A stretch of DNA of 64,000 nucleotides from Verrucomicrobiota bacterium (GCA_016871725.1 VHCL01000001.1:62001-126000), one strand, 5' to 3'; shown: positions 43,309-52,343, numbered from the stretch's first letter. Notes: generated by a model from the sequence alone, not told the origin. Numbers and translations are program-made.

Positions 43309-44136
43309 ATGCGCCTCGACGCCCACCAGCACTTCTGGTCGTACGACGCGGCGCAATACCCGTGGATCCCGCCGGGCTCGCCGCTGCACCGCAGCTGGCT
43401 GCCCGACGATCTCGCCGCGCTCCAGCGGCCGCTCGGCTTCGACGGCTCCATCGCCGTCCAGGCCCGCCAGGCCGTCGGCGAATCCGACTGGCTCCTCTCC
43501 CTCGCGGATAAGCACGCGAACGTGAAGGGCGTCGTCGGCTGGGTCGACCTCCGCTCCTCCCGCGTCGAGGCCGACCTCGCCCGCCTCGCCGCCCACCCGA
43601 AGTTCGTCGGCGTCCGTCACGTCGTCCAGGAAGAGCCCGACGTGGACTTCATGCTGGGGAAGGATTTCCAGCGCGGGATCTCGAAGCTCCACGCCTACGG
43701 ACTCACCTACGACATCCTGATCTACCCGAAGCAGCTCGAGACCGCCATCCGACTCGCGGAGAACTTCCCGCTCCAGCCCTTCGTCCTCGATCACCTCGCC
43801 AAGCCCCACATCAAGGACGGCACGATCGAGCCCTGGAAGTCGCAGCTCCGCCGGCTGGCGAAACTCCCGAACGTCCATTGCAAGGTGTCAGGCATGCTCA
43901 CGGAAGCGGACCACAAGCACTGGCGGGCCGAGCAGTTCCGTCCGTATCTCGACGTGGTCTTCGAGGCCTTCGGGCCGTCCCGCCTGATGTACGGCTCCGA
44001 CTGGCCGGTCTGTCTCTTCGCCGGCAGCTACGAGCAGGCTTTCCGTCTCGTCGATGACTACGCCCGCGGACTGACCGACGCCGAGCGCGCCGGCCTCTTC
44101 GGCGGCAACTGCGCGCGGTTCTACGGGATCGGTTAG
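43309..44136 (+). CDS. amidohydrolase family protein, L-fuconolactonase-like
   Basis: The 275-residue metallohydrolase begins MRLDAHQHFWSYDAAQYPW with the HxH metal motif, then VVGWVDLRSSRVEADLARLA, FVLDHLAKPHIKDG and LMYGSDWPVC, the COG3618/fuconolactonase pattern. It would hydrolyse the aldonolactone made by the upstream reductase. It is the last gene of the operon; its stop overlaps the stop of the convergent PA14-like gene by 3 bases. Confidence 0.86.
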   Translation: MRLDAHQHFWSYDAAQYPWIPPGSPLHRSWLPDDLAALQRPLGFDGSIAVQARQAVGESDWLLSLADKHANVKGVVGWVDLRSSRVEADLARLAAHPKFVGVRHVVQEEPDVDFMLGKDFQRGISKLHAYGLTYDILIYPKQLETAIRLAENFPLQPFVLDHLAKPHIKDGTIEPWKSQLRRLAKLPNVHCKVSGMLTEADHKHWRAEQFRPYLDVVFEAFGPSRLMYGSDWPVCLFAGSYEQAFRLVDDYARGLTDAERAGLFGGNCARFYGIG

Positions 44137-45428
44137 CGGGCCATTCCTGCGCCGGCATCCCGTGTCGCCTTGAAGATCCAGTCGCCTGCCGACATATCGA
44201 TATTGAGGCCGCGCTTGGCGCTGAGCACCGCCGAGGGCAGCGGGCCGGTGCCGCAGCGGAACAGCTTGAGGCGCCCCGTCCCCTCGAACTGGCCGTTCTT
44301 CGTGGTCTCGGACTTCGCTGGCTCGATCGCCAGGTACATGTCGAACACGCCCCCGGGGGTCTCGCCCATCAGCACCTCGAAGGCCACTTTTTGCCCCTTC
44401 ACCGGCCGGATCCAGGGTCCGGCCCGGAGGCGACCGAGCGTGCCGGGGCGACGGTCGATTTTGAATTCATCGGCGCAGGTCTGGCCGAAGTCCTTGTAGC
44501 GGTTGTCGCCGCCGACCTCGATGCGCTCATAGCCGTCGTCAAGGGCGACCTTGCGGTCCCAGCGTACGATCAGCCAGTCGTCTCCTGAGCCCACGAAGCG
44601 GAACGGCATCGAGCTCGGCGCCTCGATCATGCAGCGGTAATGTACGACCCAGCGAGAGGGTTTGACCTCTTTCTCGACGCCGAAGGCCTTCGGCGCGGCG
44701 TCGGCCCCTTGGGAGGGTATCCAGAGCTGCATGCTGACCAGTTGGTCCGGTGCTCGGTAGAATCCGGAGAAGCGTGACGCGTTCCAGCCGCCGTCGACGA
44801 AGGACTGCACCACCTTGCGGTAGGACGGGACGGCACCGCCGCCCGACATCGCCGCCGTCGGCTTCCGGTCCTTGGTCTGCTTGATGTCGTAGAAGGTGCC
44901 GATCATGCCGTCGAGCGTGGCGGTGCCGCCGCGGGCGCCGAACATCGAGACGAAGTTGCGGCCGCCGCCGGAGCCGATGCCTTTGCCCGACCCGATGCCG
45001 CCGCCGGAGCCTCCCCCGAAGCCCTTCGAGGCGCCGCCGCCGACCGCGCCCGCGGAGAGCAGGGGATTGGACAGGCTCGGCAGGCTCGCCACCGCGAGCG
45101 TGGCGTTGGCGTTCTTGCTGGTGATGCGGGTGTTCGTCTTGGCCAGGGACTTGATGTTCTTCGGCACCACCTTCGTCTTGAACTCCTTCGCCTTCTGGCC
45201 GCCCGCCCCGCCGCCCGCCCCGGTGGCGAAAGCATTCGGTTCTTTCTTGCCGGCCCCGTCGGTCACGGTGGAGACGACCCAGACGATCGCGATCAGCACC
45301 AGGATGACGTGGATGACGACCGACAACGCCAGGCCTTCGCCCCCGAGGCGTTGCCAAAGGGTGCGCTTGGGACGGGCCAAAGGCTCCGCCCCGCTTTCCG
45401 CGGGCGTGGCGTCCTGGGGTGTGGACAT
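44133..45428 (-). CDS. TonB-like membrane protein with Gly-rich linker and PA14-like domain (paralogue A)
   Basis: The 431-residue protein has a short cytoplasmic N-terminus (RPKRTLWQRLGGEG), a transmembrane helix at about 33-55 (LSVVIHVILVLIAIVWVVSTV), then Gly/Ala/Lys/Ser-rich linkers (GGGASKGFGGGSGGGIGSGKG). The C-terminal domain reads SMPFRFVGSGDDWLIVRWDRKVALDDG, close to a PA14-like fold. Single-pass anchor plus linker resembles TonB/energy-transducer proteins, but no TonB C-terminal box or exbB/exbD neighbour is seen. It shares a near-identical N-terminal half with the next paralogue. Function unknown. Confidence 0.7.
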   Translation of the reverse strand: MSTPQDATPAESGAEPLARPKRTLWQRLGGEGLALSVVIHVILVLIAIVWVVSTVTDGAGKKEPNAFATGAGGGAGGQKAKEFKTKVVPKNIKSLAKTNTRITSKNANATLAVASLPSLSNPLLSAGAVGGGASKGFGGGSGGGIGSGKGIGSGGGRNFVSMFGARGGTATLDGMIGTFYDIKQTKDRKPTAAMSGGGAVPSYRKVVQSFVDGGWNASRFSGFYRAPDQLVSMQLWIPSQGADAAPKAFGVEKEVKPSRWVVHYRCMIEAPSSMPFRFVGSGDDWLIVRWDRKVALDDGYERIEVGGDNRYKDFGQTCADEFKIDRRPGTLGRLRAGPWIRPVKGQKVAFEVLMGETPGGVFDMYLAIEPAKSETTKNGQFEGTGRLKLFRCGTGPLPSAVLSAKRGLNIDMSAGDWIFKATRDAGAGMAR

Positions 45429-45497
45429 TCCTAGGTTATCGCCCTAACACCGCGGGGAGACAAGTCCCTATGCGCTGAGGACGCACGTAAGGAAGCG

Positions 45498-46778
45498 TCA
45501 GCGCATTCCGGCCATCCTTACGGGGGTGAAGATCCACCCCTTCGCTTCCATGTCCACGTTCGGGATGCGCGAAAAACCGTTTGCGATCTGGGTCGGCAAT
45601 GCGCCGGAGGAGAATCGCAGCAGCTTCATTCCTTCGCCCTGGCCGTTCGTTCCCCGCGGCTCGATGCAGAGGAACGCGTAGAACCCTCCGCCCGGAGTTT
45701 CGCCGAGTACGATGTCGATCGGCACTTCCTGCCCCGCGGTGATTTCGATCCACGGCCCGCAGCGCATCGGCCTTCCGAGCGTCGAGGGGTGCGTCTCGTC
45801 GCAATTCTGTCCTTTGAACTGGGGGTAGACGTTATTCTTTACGATCACGTTCTCAAAGCCGGAATCCAGGGCGATGCGTCCGTTGAAGCGCACGACCATC
45901 CAGTCATCGCCCGAACCGACGAAGCGGAACTGTCCGGAACGAGGCACCTTGACCACGCCGCGGTAGTGCGCGATCCAGCGCGACGGCTTGACTTTCCCTT
46001 CGACGCCGTAGGCCTTGGGGGCTTCGGTGGCAGGGCAGGGAGGGATGAAGATCTGCTGCGCGTAGAGCGTATTCGGAGACTTGTACCTGTCGTTCAGGGC
46101 GCTGGCGTTGAAATTATTCTCGACCAGGAATTCTTTGACTTCCTTCCGGTAGGCGGCGATGGCTTTGCCGTTGGCCGGGTCGCGGTACACGTCCACGCCC
46201 ATCGCGCTCGTCGGCTTGCCCGAGCGATCCTGCTTGATGTCGTAGAGGGTACCGGAGATGCCGACGTCGAGGCCCATGCCGCGGACGCCGAAAACGGAGA
46301 CGAAGTTGCGCCCGCCGCCGACTCCGGTGCCTTTGCCGGCGCCGATGCCGCCGCCGGAGCCGCCGCCGAAGCCCTTCGAGGCGCCCCCGCCGATCGCGCC
46401 GGCGGAGAGCAGGGGATTGGAGAGGCTCGGAAGGCTGGCGATCGCCAGCGAGGCGTTGGCGTTCTTGCTGGTGATACGCGTATTCGTCTTGGCCAGCGAC
46501 TTGACGTTCTTGGGCACCGTCTTGGTCTTGAACTCCTTGGCCTTAGGGCCGCCCGCGCCGCCGCCGGCGCCGGTAGCGAAGGCGTTCGGGTCCTTCTTGC
46601 CGGCGCCGTCGGTCACGGTGGAGACCACCCAGACGATCGCGACCAGCACCAGGATCACGTGGATGACGACCGACATGGCCAAGCCCTCTCCCCCGAGGCG
46701 TTGCCACAGGGTACGCTTGGGACGGGCCAAAGGCTCCGCCGATGTTTCCACGGGGGGTGTGTCCTGGGGTTCGGACAT
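45498..46778 (-). CDS. TonB-like membrane protein with Gly-rich linker and PA14-like domain (paralogue B)
   Basis: The 426-residue tandem paralogue of the preceding gene lies 69 bases upstream on the same strand. The first half (LARPKRTLWQRLGGEGLAMSVVIH, VVSTVTDGAGKKDPNAFATGAGGGAGG, KSLAKTNTRITSKNA, GGGASKGFGGGSGGGIG) is almost the same in both protein and DNA; the C-terminal half is diverged (PRSGQFRFVGSGDDWMVVRFNGRIALDSG) but keeps the PA14-like core. The pattern fits gene duplication followed by divergence, or gene conversion of the 5' half. Function unknown; likely an outer-surface or envelope protein. Confidence 0.7.
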   Translation of the reverse strand: MSEPQDTPPVETSAEPLARPKRTLWQRLGGEGLAMSVVIHVILVLVAIVWVVSTVTDGAGKKDPNAFATGAGGGAGGPKAKEFKTKTVPKNVKSLAKTNTRITSKNANASLAIASLPSLSNPLLSAGAIGGGASKGFGGGSGGGIGAGKGTGVGGGRNFVSVFGVRGMGLDVGISGTLYDIKQDRSGKPTSAMGVDVYRDPANGKAIAAYRKEVKEFLVENNFNASALNDRYKSPNTLYAQQIFIPPCPATEAPKAYGVEGKVKPSRWIAHYRGVVKVPRSGQFRFVGSGDDWMVVRFNGRIALDSGFENVIVKNNVYPQFKGQNCDETHPSTLGRPMRCGPWIEITAGQEVPIDIVLGETPGGGFYAFLCIEPRGTNGQGEGMKLLRFSSGALPTQIANGFSRIPNVDMEAKGWIFTPVRMAGMR

Positions 46779-46896
46779 AGGGGTATTCCACTACGACTGA
46801 CGGCGGGATTCAACCCATAATCCTAGCCGTCAACCGCCACCTGCCGGAATCATCATGGCGCCTTGCCCTGCCGCCCGCCCCCCTCATCTTACCGGC

Positions 46897-47100
46897 ATGG
46901 ATGAACACCAGCGCGCCCTTGAGGAACGCCTCACTTTCTTGCAACGACACGTCGAACAGCAGGACCGCATCATCCTCGAGCTCTCCCGCGAGGTCTCGAA
47001 GCTGTCCGACCGGCTCGTCCGGGCCGAAGCGAAGCTGACCCAGTCCGCCGATGCCGGCGACCAGGCTCCGCCCGCCGACGAACGTCCGCCCCACTGGTGA
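46897..47100 (+). CDS. SlyX family small coiled-coil protein
   Basis: The 67-residue protein begins MDEHQRALEERLTFLQRHVEQ and continues LSREVSKLSDRLVRAEAKL, a heptad-rich coiled coil as in SlyX. An upstream ATG at 46855 would add 14 Pro-rich residues and was rejected. It lies 9 bases before the HMCES/YedK gene. Function unknown in the family. Confidence 0.75.
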   Translation: MDEHQRALEERLTFLQRHVEQQDRIILELSREVSKLSDRLVRAEAKLTQSADAGDQAPPADERPPHW

Positions 47101-47109
47101 ATCCCGGAC

Positions 47110-47811
47110 ATGTGCGGCCGTGTCACCCAGTTCTCGCGCTGGGAAGAAATCGTGAAAAGCCTGGGTGCCGCGGCACCCGAGGTGGCGCCGCGCTATAACA
47201 TCTCGCCCGGCACGCCGCTGCTCAGCGTGCGGCGCGAGCAGGGCGTGCTCCGCACCGAGGCGTTGACGTGGGGCTTCGTGCCCGCTTGGGCGCCGGCCGA
47301 CGAGACGGCCGGCCATGCCAACGCCCGCGTCGAGGGGATCTTCGACCGCCCGACTTTCCGCGAAGCCGCCCGCCTCCGTCGGTGTGTCGTGCCGCTCGAC
47401 GGCTATTACGAATGGAAGACGGAGGGGAAGCTGAAGGTGCCGTATTATTTCCGCGCGGCCGACGGCGGTCCGCTCGCGGTCGGCGGCTTGTGGTCGCTGC
47501 GTCCCGGCGCCGACGGCACGGCGCGTCGGACGCTCTGCCTCGTGACGGTCGCCCCCAACCGCGAGGCGGGCGAGGTGCACTCGCGCATGCCGGTGGTGCT
47601 CGCCGGCCCCGCCCGGCAGGCCTGGCTTTCGGAGCGCGCCTTCACGCCGGACGAGTTCGCGACGCTCGCCGTCACCGCCCCCGACCGGACGCTGTCCCTC
47701 CATCGCGTCTCGCCCGACGTCAACCGCGTCGCGGTCGACGCCGAACACCTGGTGCGGCCGCTGGTCGGCGCGATGGATCAGCCGGACTTCCTCGGGGATT
47801 TGCTTGGCTAA
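47110..47811 (+). CDS. SOS response-associated peptidase / abasic-site shield (HMCES/YedK family)
   Basis: The 233-residue protein has Cys2 after the initiator Met (MCGRVTQFS), which forms the thiazolidine link to abasic sites in single-stranded DNA. It has RYNISPGTPLL, the WGFVPAWAP block, NARVEGIFDRPTF, CVVPLDGYYEW and EVHSRMPVVL with the conserved His. All expected residues are present. It probably protects abasic ssDNA at replication forks. Confidence 0.93.
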   Translation: MCGRVTQFSRWEEIVKSLGAAAPEVAPRYNISPGTPLLSVRREQGVLRTEALTWGFVPAWAPADETAGHANARVEGIFDRPTFREAARLRRCVVPLDGYYEWKTEGKLKVPYYFRAADGGPLAVGGLWSLRPGADGTARRTLCLVTVAPNREAGEVHSRMPVVLAGPARQAWLSERAFTPDEFATLAVTAPDRTLSLHRVSPDVNRVAVDAEHLVRPLVGAMDQPDFLGDLLG

Positions 47812-47838
47812 CGGGCTGTTTTTCGGCAGAACAGAGTC

Positions 47839-48240
47839 ATGGCCGAACCCTCGCACCCTCCCAAGACCGTGGAGAAGCCATGGGGGCGGGAGATCTGGTT
47901 CGCCGACCAGGCGGCCTACGCCGGCAAGATCCTCGAGGTCAAGAAAGGCCGCCGCCTGAGCCTCCAATACCATGAGCGCAAGACCGAGACCCTCTACCTG
48001 ATCTCCGGCAAGATGGTCCTGACGCTCCGGCCGATCGCCCCGGGCGAGACGCCTTCGGCCGCGCTCGTCACGCCCGCCGACCAGAGCCAATGGCTTCCCG
48101 GCCGGTCCGTCCACATCCCGGCCCGCACCATCCACCGCTTCGAATCCCTCGAAGACAGCGTCTTGCTCGAAGTCTCCACGCCCGACCTGACCGACGTCGT
48201 CCGCCTGCAGGACGACTTCGGCCGTCCGGCCCGCGACTGA
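47839..48240 (+). CDS. cupin protein, mannose-6-phosphate isomerase type II-like
   Basis: The 133-residue single-domain cupin has KPWGREIWFADQ, LEVKKGRRLSLQYHERKTETLYLISGKM (metal-ligand His/Glu set of cupin motif 1) and VHIPARTIHRFESLED (motif 2). It corresponds to the C-terminal cupin of ManC-type mannose-1-phosphate guanylyltransferase/phosphomannose isomerase without the nucleotidyltransferase part. The next gene is a sugar kinase, 19 bases on, so a sugar-phosphate role is plausible. Confidence 0.85.
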   Translation: MAEPSHPPKTVEKPWGREIWFADQAAYAGKILEVKKGRRLSLQYHERKTETLYLISGKMVLTLRPIAPGETPSAALVTPADQSQWLPGRSVHIPARTIHRFESLEDSVLLEVSTPDLTDVVRLQDDFGRPARD

Positions 48241-48259
48241 CCCCTTTCCTCCTTCCCTC

Positions 48260-49228
48260 ATGCGCAAAGTATTGGCCTTTGACCTCGGCGGCACGAAGTT
48301 CGCCTTCGGCGTCGTCAACGAAGACGGCTCCGTCCTCGGTTCCGGCCGCGTCGAGACGTTCGCCGAAAAAGGCCCGCAGCAGGCCTGCGAGCGCGTCGCG
48401 GCAGCCGCCCACAAGCTCCTCGCCGAGCTCCGGCTCAAGCCGGCCGACTTCGTCGCCATCGGCGTCGCCTCCCCGGGTCCGCTCGACATGGCCCGCGGCT
48501 GCGTCGACGGTTCGCCGAACCTTCCCGGGTGGACCGGCTTCTCGATCACCGATCACCTGAGCAATTCCTTCGGCGGCCTGCCTGCCCGCATCGACAACGA
48601 CTGCAACGCCGCCGCTCTGGGCGAATATCGCTTCGGCGCCGGTAAGGGCAAGAAGAACGTCGTCTACGTCACCGTCTCCACCGGCATCGGCGGCGGCGCG
48701 GTCATCGACGGCCGCCTGATGCGCGGCGCCAACGGCAACGCGGCCGAGCTCGGCCATATCCCGCTCACCATGGACGGCCCGCGCTGCGGCTGCGGCAACC
48801 CGGGCTGCTGGGAGGTCTACGCCTCCGGCACCGCCATCGCGCGCCGCACCCGCGAGGCCCTCGCGGCCGGCCGCCCGTCGAGCATCGTGAAGTTCGCCGG
48901 CGGCGTCGAACAGGTCACCACGCACCACCTCTTCCAGGCGATGGCCGGAGGCGACGCGCTGGCCAAGGAGATCTGGGCCGAATCGATCAACTACCTCGGG
49001 CGCGGCCTCGGCGCGGTCATCAACACCTTCAATCCCGACGTCATCGTGGTCGGCGGAGGCGTCACCGCGGCCGGCGACGCGCTGTTCGTCCCGATGCGCG
49101 AGAGCGCGAACAAGTACGCCTTCCCGCGCCTGTCCGCGGTCTGCGCGATCGTCCCCGCCGGCCTCGGCGGCGAAGTCGGCGTCGTCGGTGCGGCCGCCTG
49201 CGCGCTGGAGGACGCGCCAGAGAGGTGA
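48260..49228 (+). CDS. ROK-family sugar kinase (glucokinase-like)
   Basis: The 322-residue kinase begins VLAFDLGGTKFAFGVV (ATP phosphate-binding 1) and has VASPGPLDMARG, IDNDCNAAALGEYRFGAG, VTVSTGIGGGAVIDG, and the ROK zinc motif CGCGNPGCWE. ROK kinases phosphorylate glucose, fructose, allose or N-acetylmannosamine; which one cannot be read here. Its stop overlaps the start of the next gene. Confidence 0.93.
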   Translation: MRKVLAFDLGGTKFAFGVVNEDGSVLGSGRVETFAEKGPQQACERVAAAAHKLLAELRLKPADFVAIGVASPGPLDMARGCVDGSPNLPGWTGFSITDHLSNSFGGLPARIDNDCNAAALGEYRFGAGKGKKNVVYVTVSTGIGGGAVIDGRLMRGANGNAAELGHIPLTMDGPRCGCGNPGCWEVYASGTAIARRTREALAAGRPSSIVKFAGGVEQVTTHHLFQAMAGGDALAKEIWAESINYLGRGLGAVINTFNPDVIVVGGGVTAAGDALFVPMRESANKYAFPRLSAVCAIVPAGLGGEVGVVGAAACALEDAPER

Positions 49229-50634
49229 TGTTCGCCGGCCTCGCCAGCTCGTTGCTGATCGCGGCGATACCGCCGGGCCTCGGCGCGTATGCCGAGGCCG
49301 GCTATGACTTCGGTGGCGAGCTGCCGAAGGCGCTCGCGCCGGCCGCTTCGGTCACGGACTTCGGCGCCTCGCCGAACGACAAGGTCGACGACACCGACGC
49401 GTTCGAGAAGGCGCTGCGCAAAGGCGGGGTCATCGCCGTTCCGGAGGGCGAATTCCTCCTTTCCCGCCGGCTCCATGCGCGCAAGCCCGGCACGGTGCTG
49501 CTGGGGTCTGGTTCGGCCAAGACCCGCCTGCGTTTCACCCGATCGCTTGAGGATCTCGATCCGACACCGGCCAAGAACGCCGGCGGAATGGCGACGACCC
49601 AGTGGTCCTGGATCGGCGGCCTGCTGACTTTCCATGGCGCCAGCAAGAACGGACCCACGCAGGCCGTCTTGCCGGCCAAGCGCGGGGACGTGAGCCTGAC
49701 CTTGGCCAAGGCCGGCCGTTTCAAGGCCGGCCAGGAGGTCGTCCTCTTCTTGAACGGCGGCGGCGACCGCTTGGTCCGCCACCTCTATGCGGGCGAACCG
49801 GGCAAGACCTCCAATCTGAAGCCCCCGCCCCGCGTCGAGCTGGCCGCCCGGATCGCCGCCGTCGACGGGCGCGTCTTGACCTTGAGCGCGCCCTTGCTCG
49901 CCGACCTGCCGGAGGAATTCGCGCCGACCATCGCCCTTGCGGGCGCGCGGGACGAATATGGCCTGCGCGGGATAGGCTTCGTGACCGACGCCAAGGCTTA
50001 CAAGGGCCATTTCAAGGAGGATGGTTGGAATCCGCTGGAGTTTCACGACGTCCATCATGGGTGGATGGAAGACCTTGCTTTCAACGGCGTGGACAGCGGG
50101 CCTTTCGTCTCCGGTTCGCATGTCACCCTCCGCCGGATCACGTGCGGAGCCGGCCGGCCGACCGGCCCCGGTGGTTTCATCGGCCACCACGGCGTCAGCT
50201 TGAAAGGCCAGGCTCATCGCCTGGAGGAGTTCGAGTTCAAGGTCCGGTTCCATCACGACGTGACCTTCTGCGATTGGTCGAGCGGCAATGTCGTCCGCGC
50301 CGGCTCGGGCGTCGACATCACGCTGGATTTTCACAAGCGCGGACCGTTCGCCAACCTCGTCACCAATCTCGTCTCCGCGGACGGCGCCAATTTCTTCACC
50401 TGTGGCGGCGGCGAGGGCCTCGGCCGATCCGCCGGGGCGTGGAATATTTTCTGGAACCTGAAAGGACGGAAGGGCATCGACTTTCCGGCGCCGGATTTCT
50501 GCCCTGCGGCGACCACTTTCGTCGGCGTCCCGATGCAGGCCCCGCGCGGTTCGCCCATCAAGGTACAGTATTTGAAGGCGGGTGACCCCGCCGATCTGTG
50601 GCTGGGGCTGCGCGCCAAGCCGCCCGGCAAGTGA
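49228..50634 (+). CDS. secreted pectate-lyase-like right-handed beta-helix protein
   Basis: The 468-residue protein has a signal-like N-terminus (FAGLASSLLIAAIPPGLGAYAEA) and the Pectate_lyase_3-type opening VTDFGASPNDKVDDTDAFEKALRKGGVIAVPEGEFLLSRRL (in parts). The body has repeated His/Asn/Gly-rich turns (WMEDLAFNGVDSGPFVSGSHVTLRRIT) typical of parallel beta-helix rungs. I use the ATG at 49228; a GTG at 49225 is an alternative. It lies between a sugar kinase and a glycosyltransferase, so a polysaccharide substrate is probable. Catalytic residues cannot be assigned. Confidence 0.75.
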   Translation: MFAGLASSLLIAAIPPGLGAYAEAGYDFGGELPKALAPAASVTDFGASPNDKVDDTDAFEKALRKGGVIAVPEGEFLLSRRLHARKPGTVLLGSGSAKTRLRFTRSLEDLDPTPAKNAGGMATTQWSWIGGLLTFHGASKNGPTQAVLPAKRGDVSLTLAKAGRFKAGQEVVLFLNGGGDRLVRHLYAGEPGKTSNLKPPPRVELAARIAAVDGRVLTLSAPLLADLPEEFAPTIALAGARDEYGLRGIGFVTDAKAYKGHFKEDGWNPLEFHDVHHGWMEDLAFNGVDSGPFVSGSHVTLRRITCGAGRPTGPGGFIGHHGVSLKGQAHRLEEFEFKVRFHHDVTFCDWSSGNVVRAGSGVDITLDFHKRGPFANLVTNLVSADGANFFTCGGGEGLGRSAGAWNIFWNLKGRKGIDFPAPDFCPAATTFVGVPMQAPRGSPIKVQYLKAGDPADLWLGLRAKPPGK

Positions 50635-51362
50635 TGCGCGTGTCGGTCGTCCTCCCGGCCTTCAACGAAGAGAAGCTGCTTCCGGCCGCCCTGGCGGCGG
50701 TGAAGGCGGCGGCGGCGGCGTTCACGGCCCGAGGCTGGGAGTGGGAATGCGTGGTCTGCGACAACAATTCGACCGACGCTACGGCGGCGGTCGCCCGCGC
50801 GGCGGGCGCGACGGTGGTCTTCGAGCCGGTCAACCAGATCGGCCGCGCCCGTGACGCGGGGGCGCGTGTCGCCACGGGCGACTGGCTCGTCTTCATCGAC
50901 GCGGACTCGACGCCTTCCGCGGAACTCTTCGCATCCATCGCGACCCGTATCTCGGAAGGCCGCGCGCTGGGCGGCGGCAGTACGGTCGAACTCGAGCCAG
51001 GTACGCCGCGCTACGCCCGCTTCGTCTGCGGGCTGTGGAATCTCTGGAGCCGCCTCGCCGGCTGGGCCGCGGGCTCGTGCGTCTGGGTCGAAGCTTCCGC
51101 CTTCCGCGCGGTGGGCGGTTTCGGGACCGAATACTACGCGGGCGAAGAGGTCTTCCTCAGCCGCCGCCTGAAGGCGCTGGCCCGCCGCTCCGGCCGCCGG
51201 TTCGTCATCCTCGCCGACCATCCGTTGCGCACGTCTTCGCGCAAACTGAAGCTCTACACGCTCACGGAGGCGGGCCGCTTCTTCTTCCGCATGCTCTTCA
51301 CCGCGGGCCGCGCGGCGAAGCGGCCGGAGCACTGCGGGATCTGGTACGACGGACGCCGCTGA
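50634..51362 (+). CDS. glycosyltransferase family 2
   Basis: The 242-residue GT-A enzyme has VSVVLPAFNEEKLLPAALAAV, CDNNSTDATAAVA and WLVFIDADSTPSAELF (DxD metal motif). VKIGGGSTVELEPGT-like core and AVGGFGTEYYAGEEVFLSRRLK follow. The start overlaps the stop of the beta-helix gene (TGATG), so they are coupled. Cytoplasmic or peripheral; donor and acceptor unknown. Confidence 0.9.
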   Translation: MRVSVVLPAFNEEKLLPAALAAVKAAAAAFTARGWEWECVVCDNNSTDATAAVARAAGATVVFEPVNQIGRARDAGARVATGDWLVFIDADSTPSAELFASIATRISEGRALGGGSTVELEPGTPRYARFVCGLWNLWSRLAGWAAGSCVWVEASAFRAVGGFGTEYYAGEEVFLSRRLKALARRSGRRFVILADHPLRTSSRKLKLYTLTEAGRFFFRMLFTAGRAAKRPEHCGIWYDGRR

Positions 51363-51365
51363 GGC

Positions 51366-52028
51366 TCAGAGCCGCTGGCGCTTCCACTTCGGGATCGGGA
51401 ACACGGTGACCTTGTCCGAGCGCACCTCGACGTCGTCGCGGTGCCGCAGGCGCCTGGCCTCCGCCGCGGTGACGATCTCGTAATGCGGCGCGGCGGTGAT
51501 GAGGTCGGCGATCTCCCAGCAGTCCTTCGGATTGTTCACCCACTTCTCGGCCGGCAGGCGGCTGAGGTCGTACGGCTTCGAGTAGCTGCGCAGGGTCTTG
51601 CGCGGACCCTTGGCGTATTCGTGGAAGTAGGACATCGCGAGTTCGCGCACGCTGCGGTAGACCGGATCGCGCCAGCGTAGGCAGACGTAATTGGTCTTGG
51701 AGATCGCGCCCCATTTGCCGTTCACGCGGAAGGGCGCGATGACGTGGTCCATGTCCTGGTGCGCGCTGAAGTCCAGCAGCAGGGGAGGGTGGCCCTGCAG
51801 CCAGAGCGCGAACGCCGCCACCATGGCGCCTTCGATGCAATGGGCGCGGCGATGTTTCAGGGTCTGTTCCACCGAGCGGGCCGTGTCGCCCTCCGGCTCG
51901 AAGTTCTGCGGGAAGTCCACGAGGAAGTCCTGGATGGCCTGCGGGGTGGTGAGCCGCGCGAGCGTGCGCGCCGCGGACAGGCTGAGGCCTCTCCGCTGGG
52001 CGAGTCGGGTGCGGGCGGCGTACGACAT
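51366..52028 (-). CDS. transglutaminase-like superfamily protein, function unknown
   Basis: The 220-residue soluble protein has HRRAHCIEGAMVAAFALWLQG (Cys at the start of a helix), LLLDFSAHQDMDHVIAPFRV with a following His, and a terminal Asp-rich stretch. The spacing of Cys, His and Asp resembles the papain-like transglutaminase fold. I start at the ATG at 52028; an ATG at 52064 would add 12 Arg-rich residues. It is convergent with the GT2 gene with 3 bases between stops. Substrate unknown. Confidence 0.65.
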   Translation of the reverse strand: MSYAARTRLAQRRGLSLSAARTLARLTTPQAIQDFLVDFPQNFEPEGDTARSVEQTLKHRRAHCIEGAMVAAFALWLQGHPPLLLDFSAHQDMDHVIAPFRVNGKWGAISKTNYVCLRWRDPVYRSVRELAMSYFHEYAKGPRKTLRSYSKPYDLSRLPAEKWVNNPKDCWEIADLITAAPHYEIVTAAEARRLRHRDDVEVRSDKVTVFPIPKWKRQRL

Positions 52029-52132
52029 GGCCTGAGGTCTAGGCCGCCGTCGCCGACGGCTCAAGGAGCGAGTGCGGAGGTGCTTTCGGATTGGCTAATC
52101 CGGTCGCGGCCGTTTGCTCATCGGCGTCCGCC

Positions 52133-52342
52133 ATGCCGATCTTCGACTACACCTGCGCCGACTGTGGCAAGACCAGCGAGCTGCTTGTCCGTAGCTCCCA
52201 AGACAAACCGGCCTGCCCCCTCTGCGGCTCGGAAAGGCTGGCGAAACAGCTCCCGATGGTGGCGGTCAAAGGATTGAAGTCCGACCACGTCCACACGAAC
52301 GGCTGCGGCTGCGGCAAGCCCCGCGGCGGCTGCGGCCACTGA
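52133..52342 (+). CDS. FmdB-family zinc ribbon protein
   Basis: The 69-residue protein has MPIFDYTCADCGKTSELLV and CPLCGSERLAKQLP: two CxxC knuckles, the FmdB zinc-ribbon pattern. The tail is Cys/Gly/His-rich (HTNGCGCGKPRGGCGH), an extra metal-binding-type sequence. The start at 52133 removes 14 residues from a longer frame. Regulatory or structural role unknown. The site-2 protease starts one base after it. Confidence 0.85.
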   Translation: MPIFDYTCADCGKTSELLVRSSQDKPACPLCGSERLAKQLPMVAVKGLKSDHVHTNGCGCGKPRGGCGH

Positions 52343-52343
52343 G

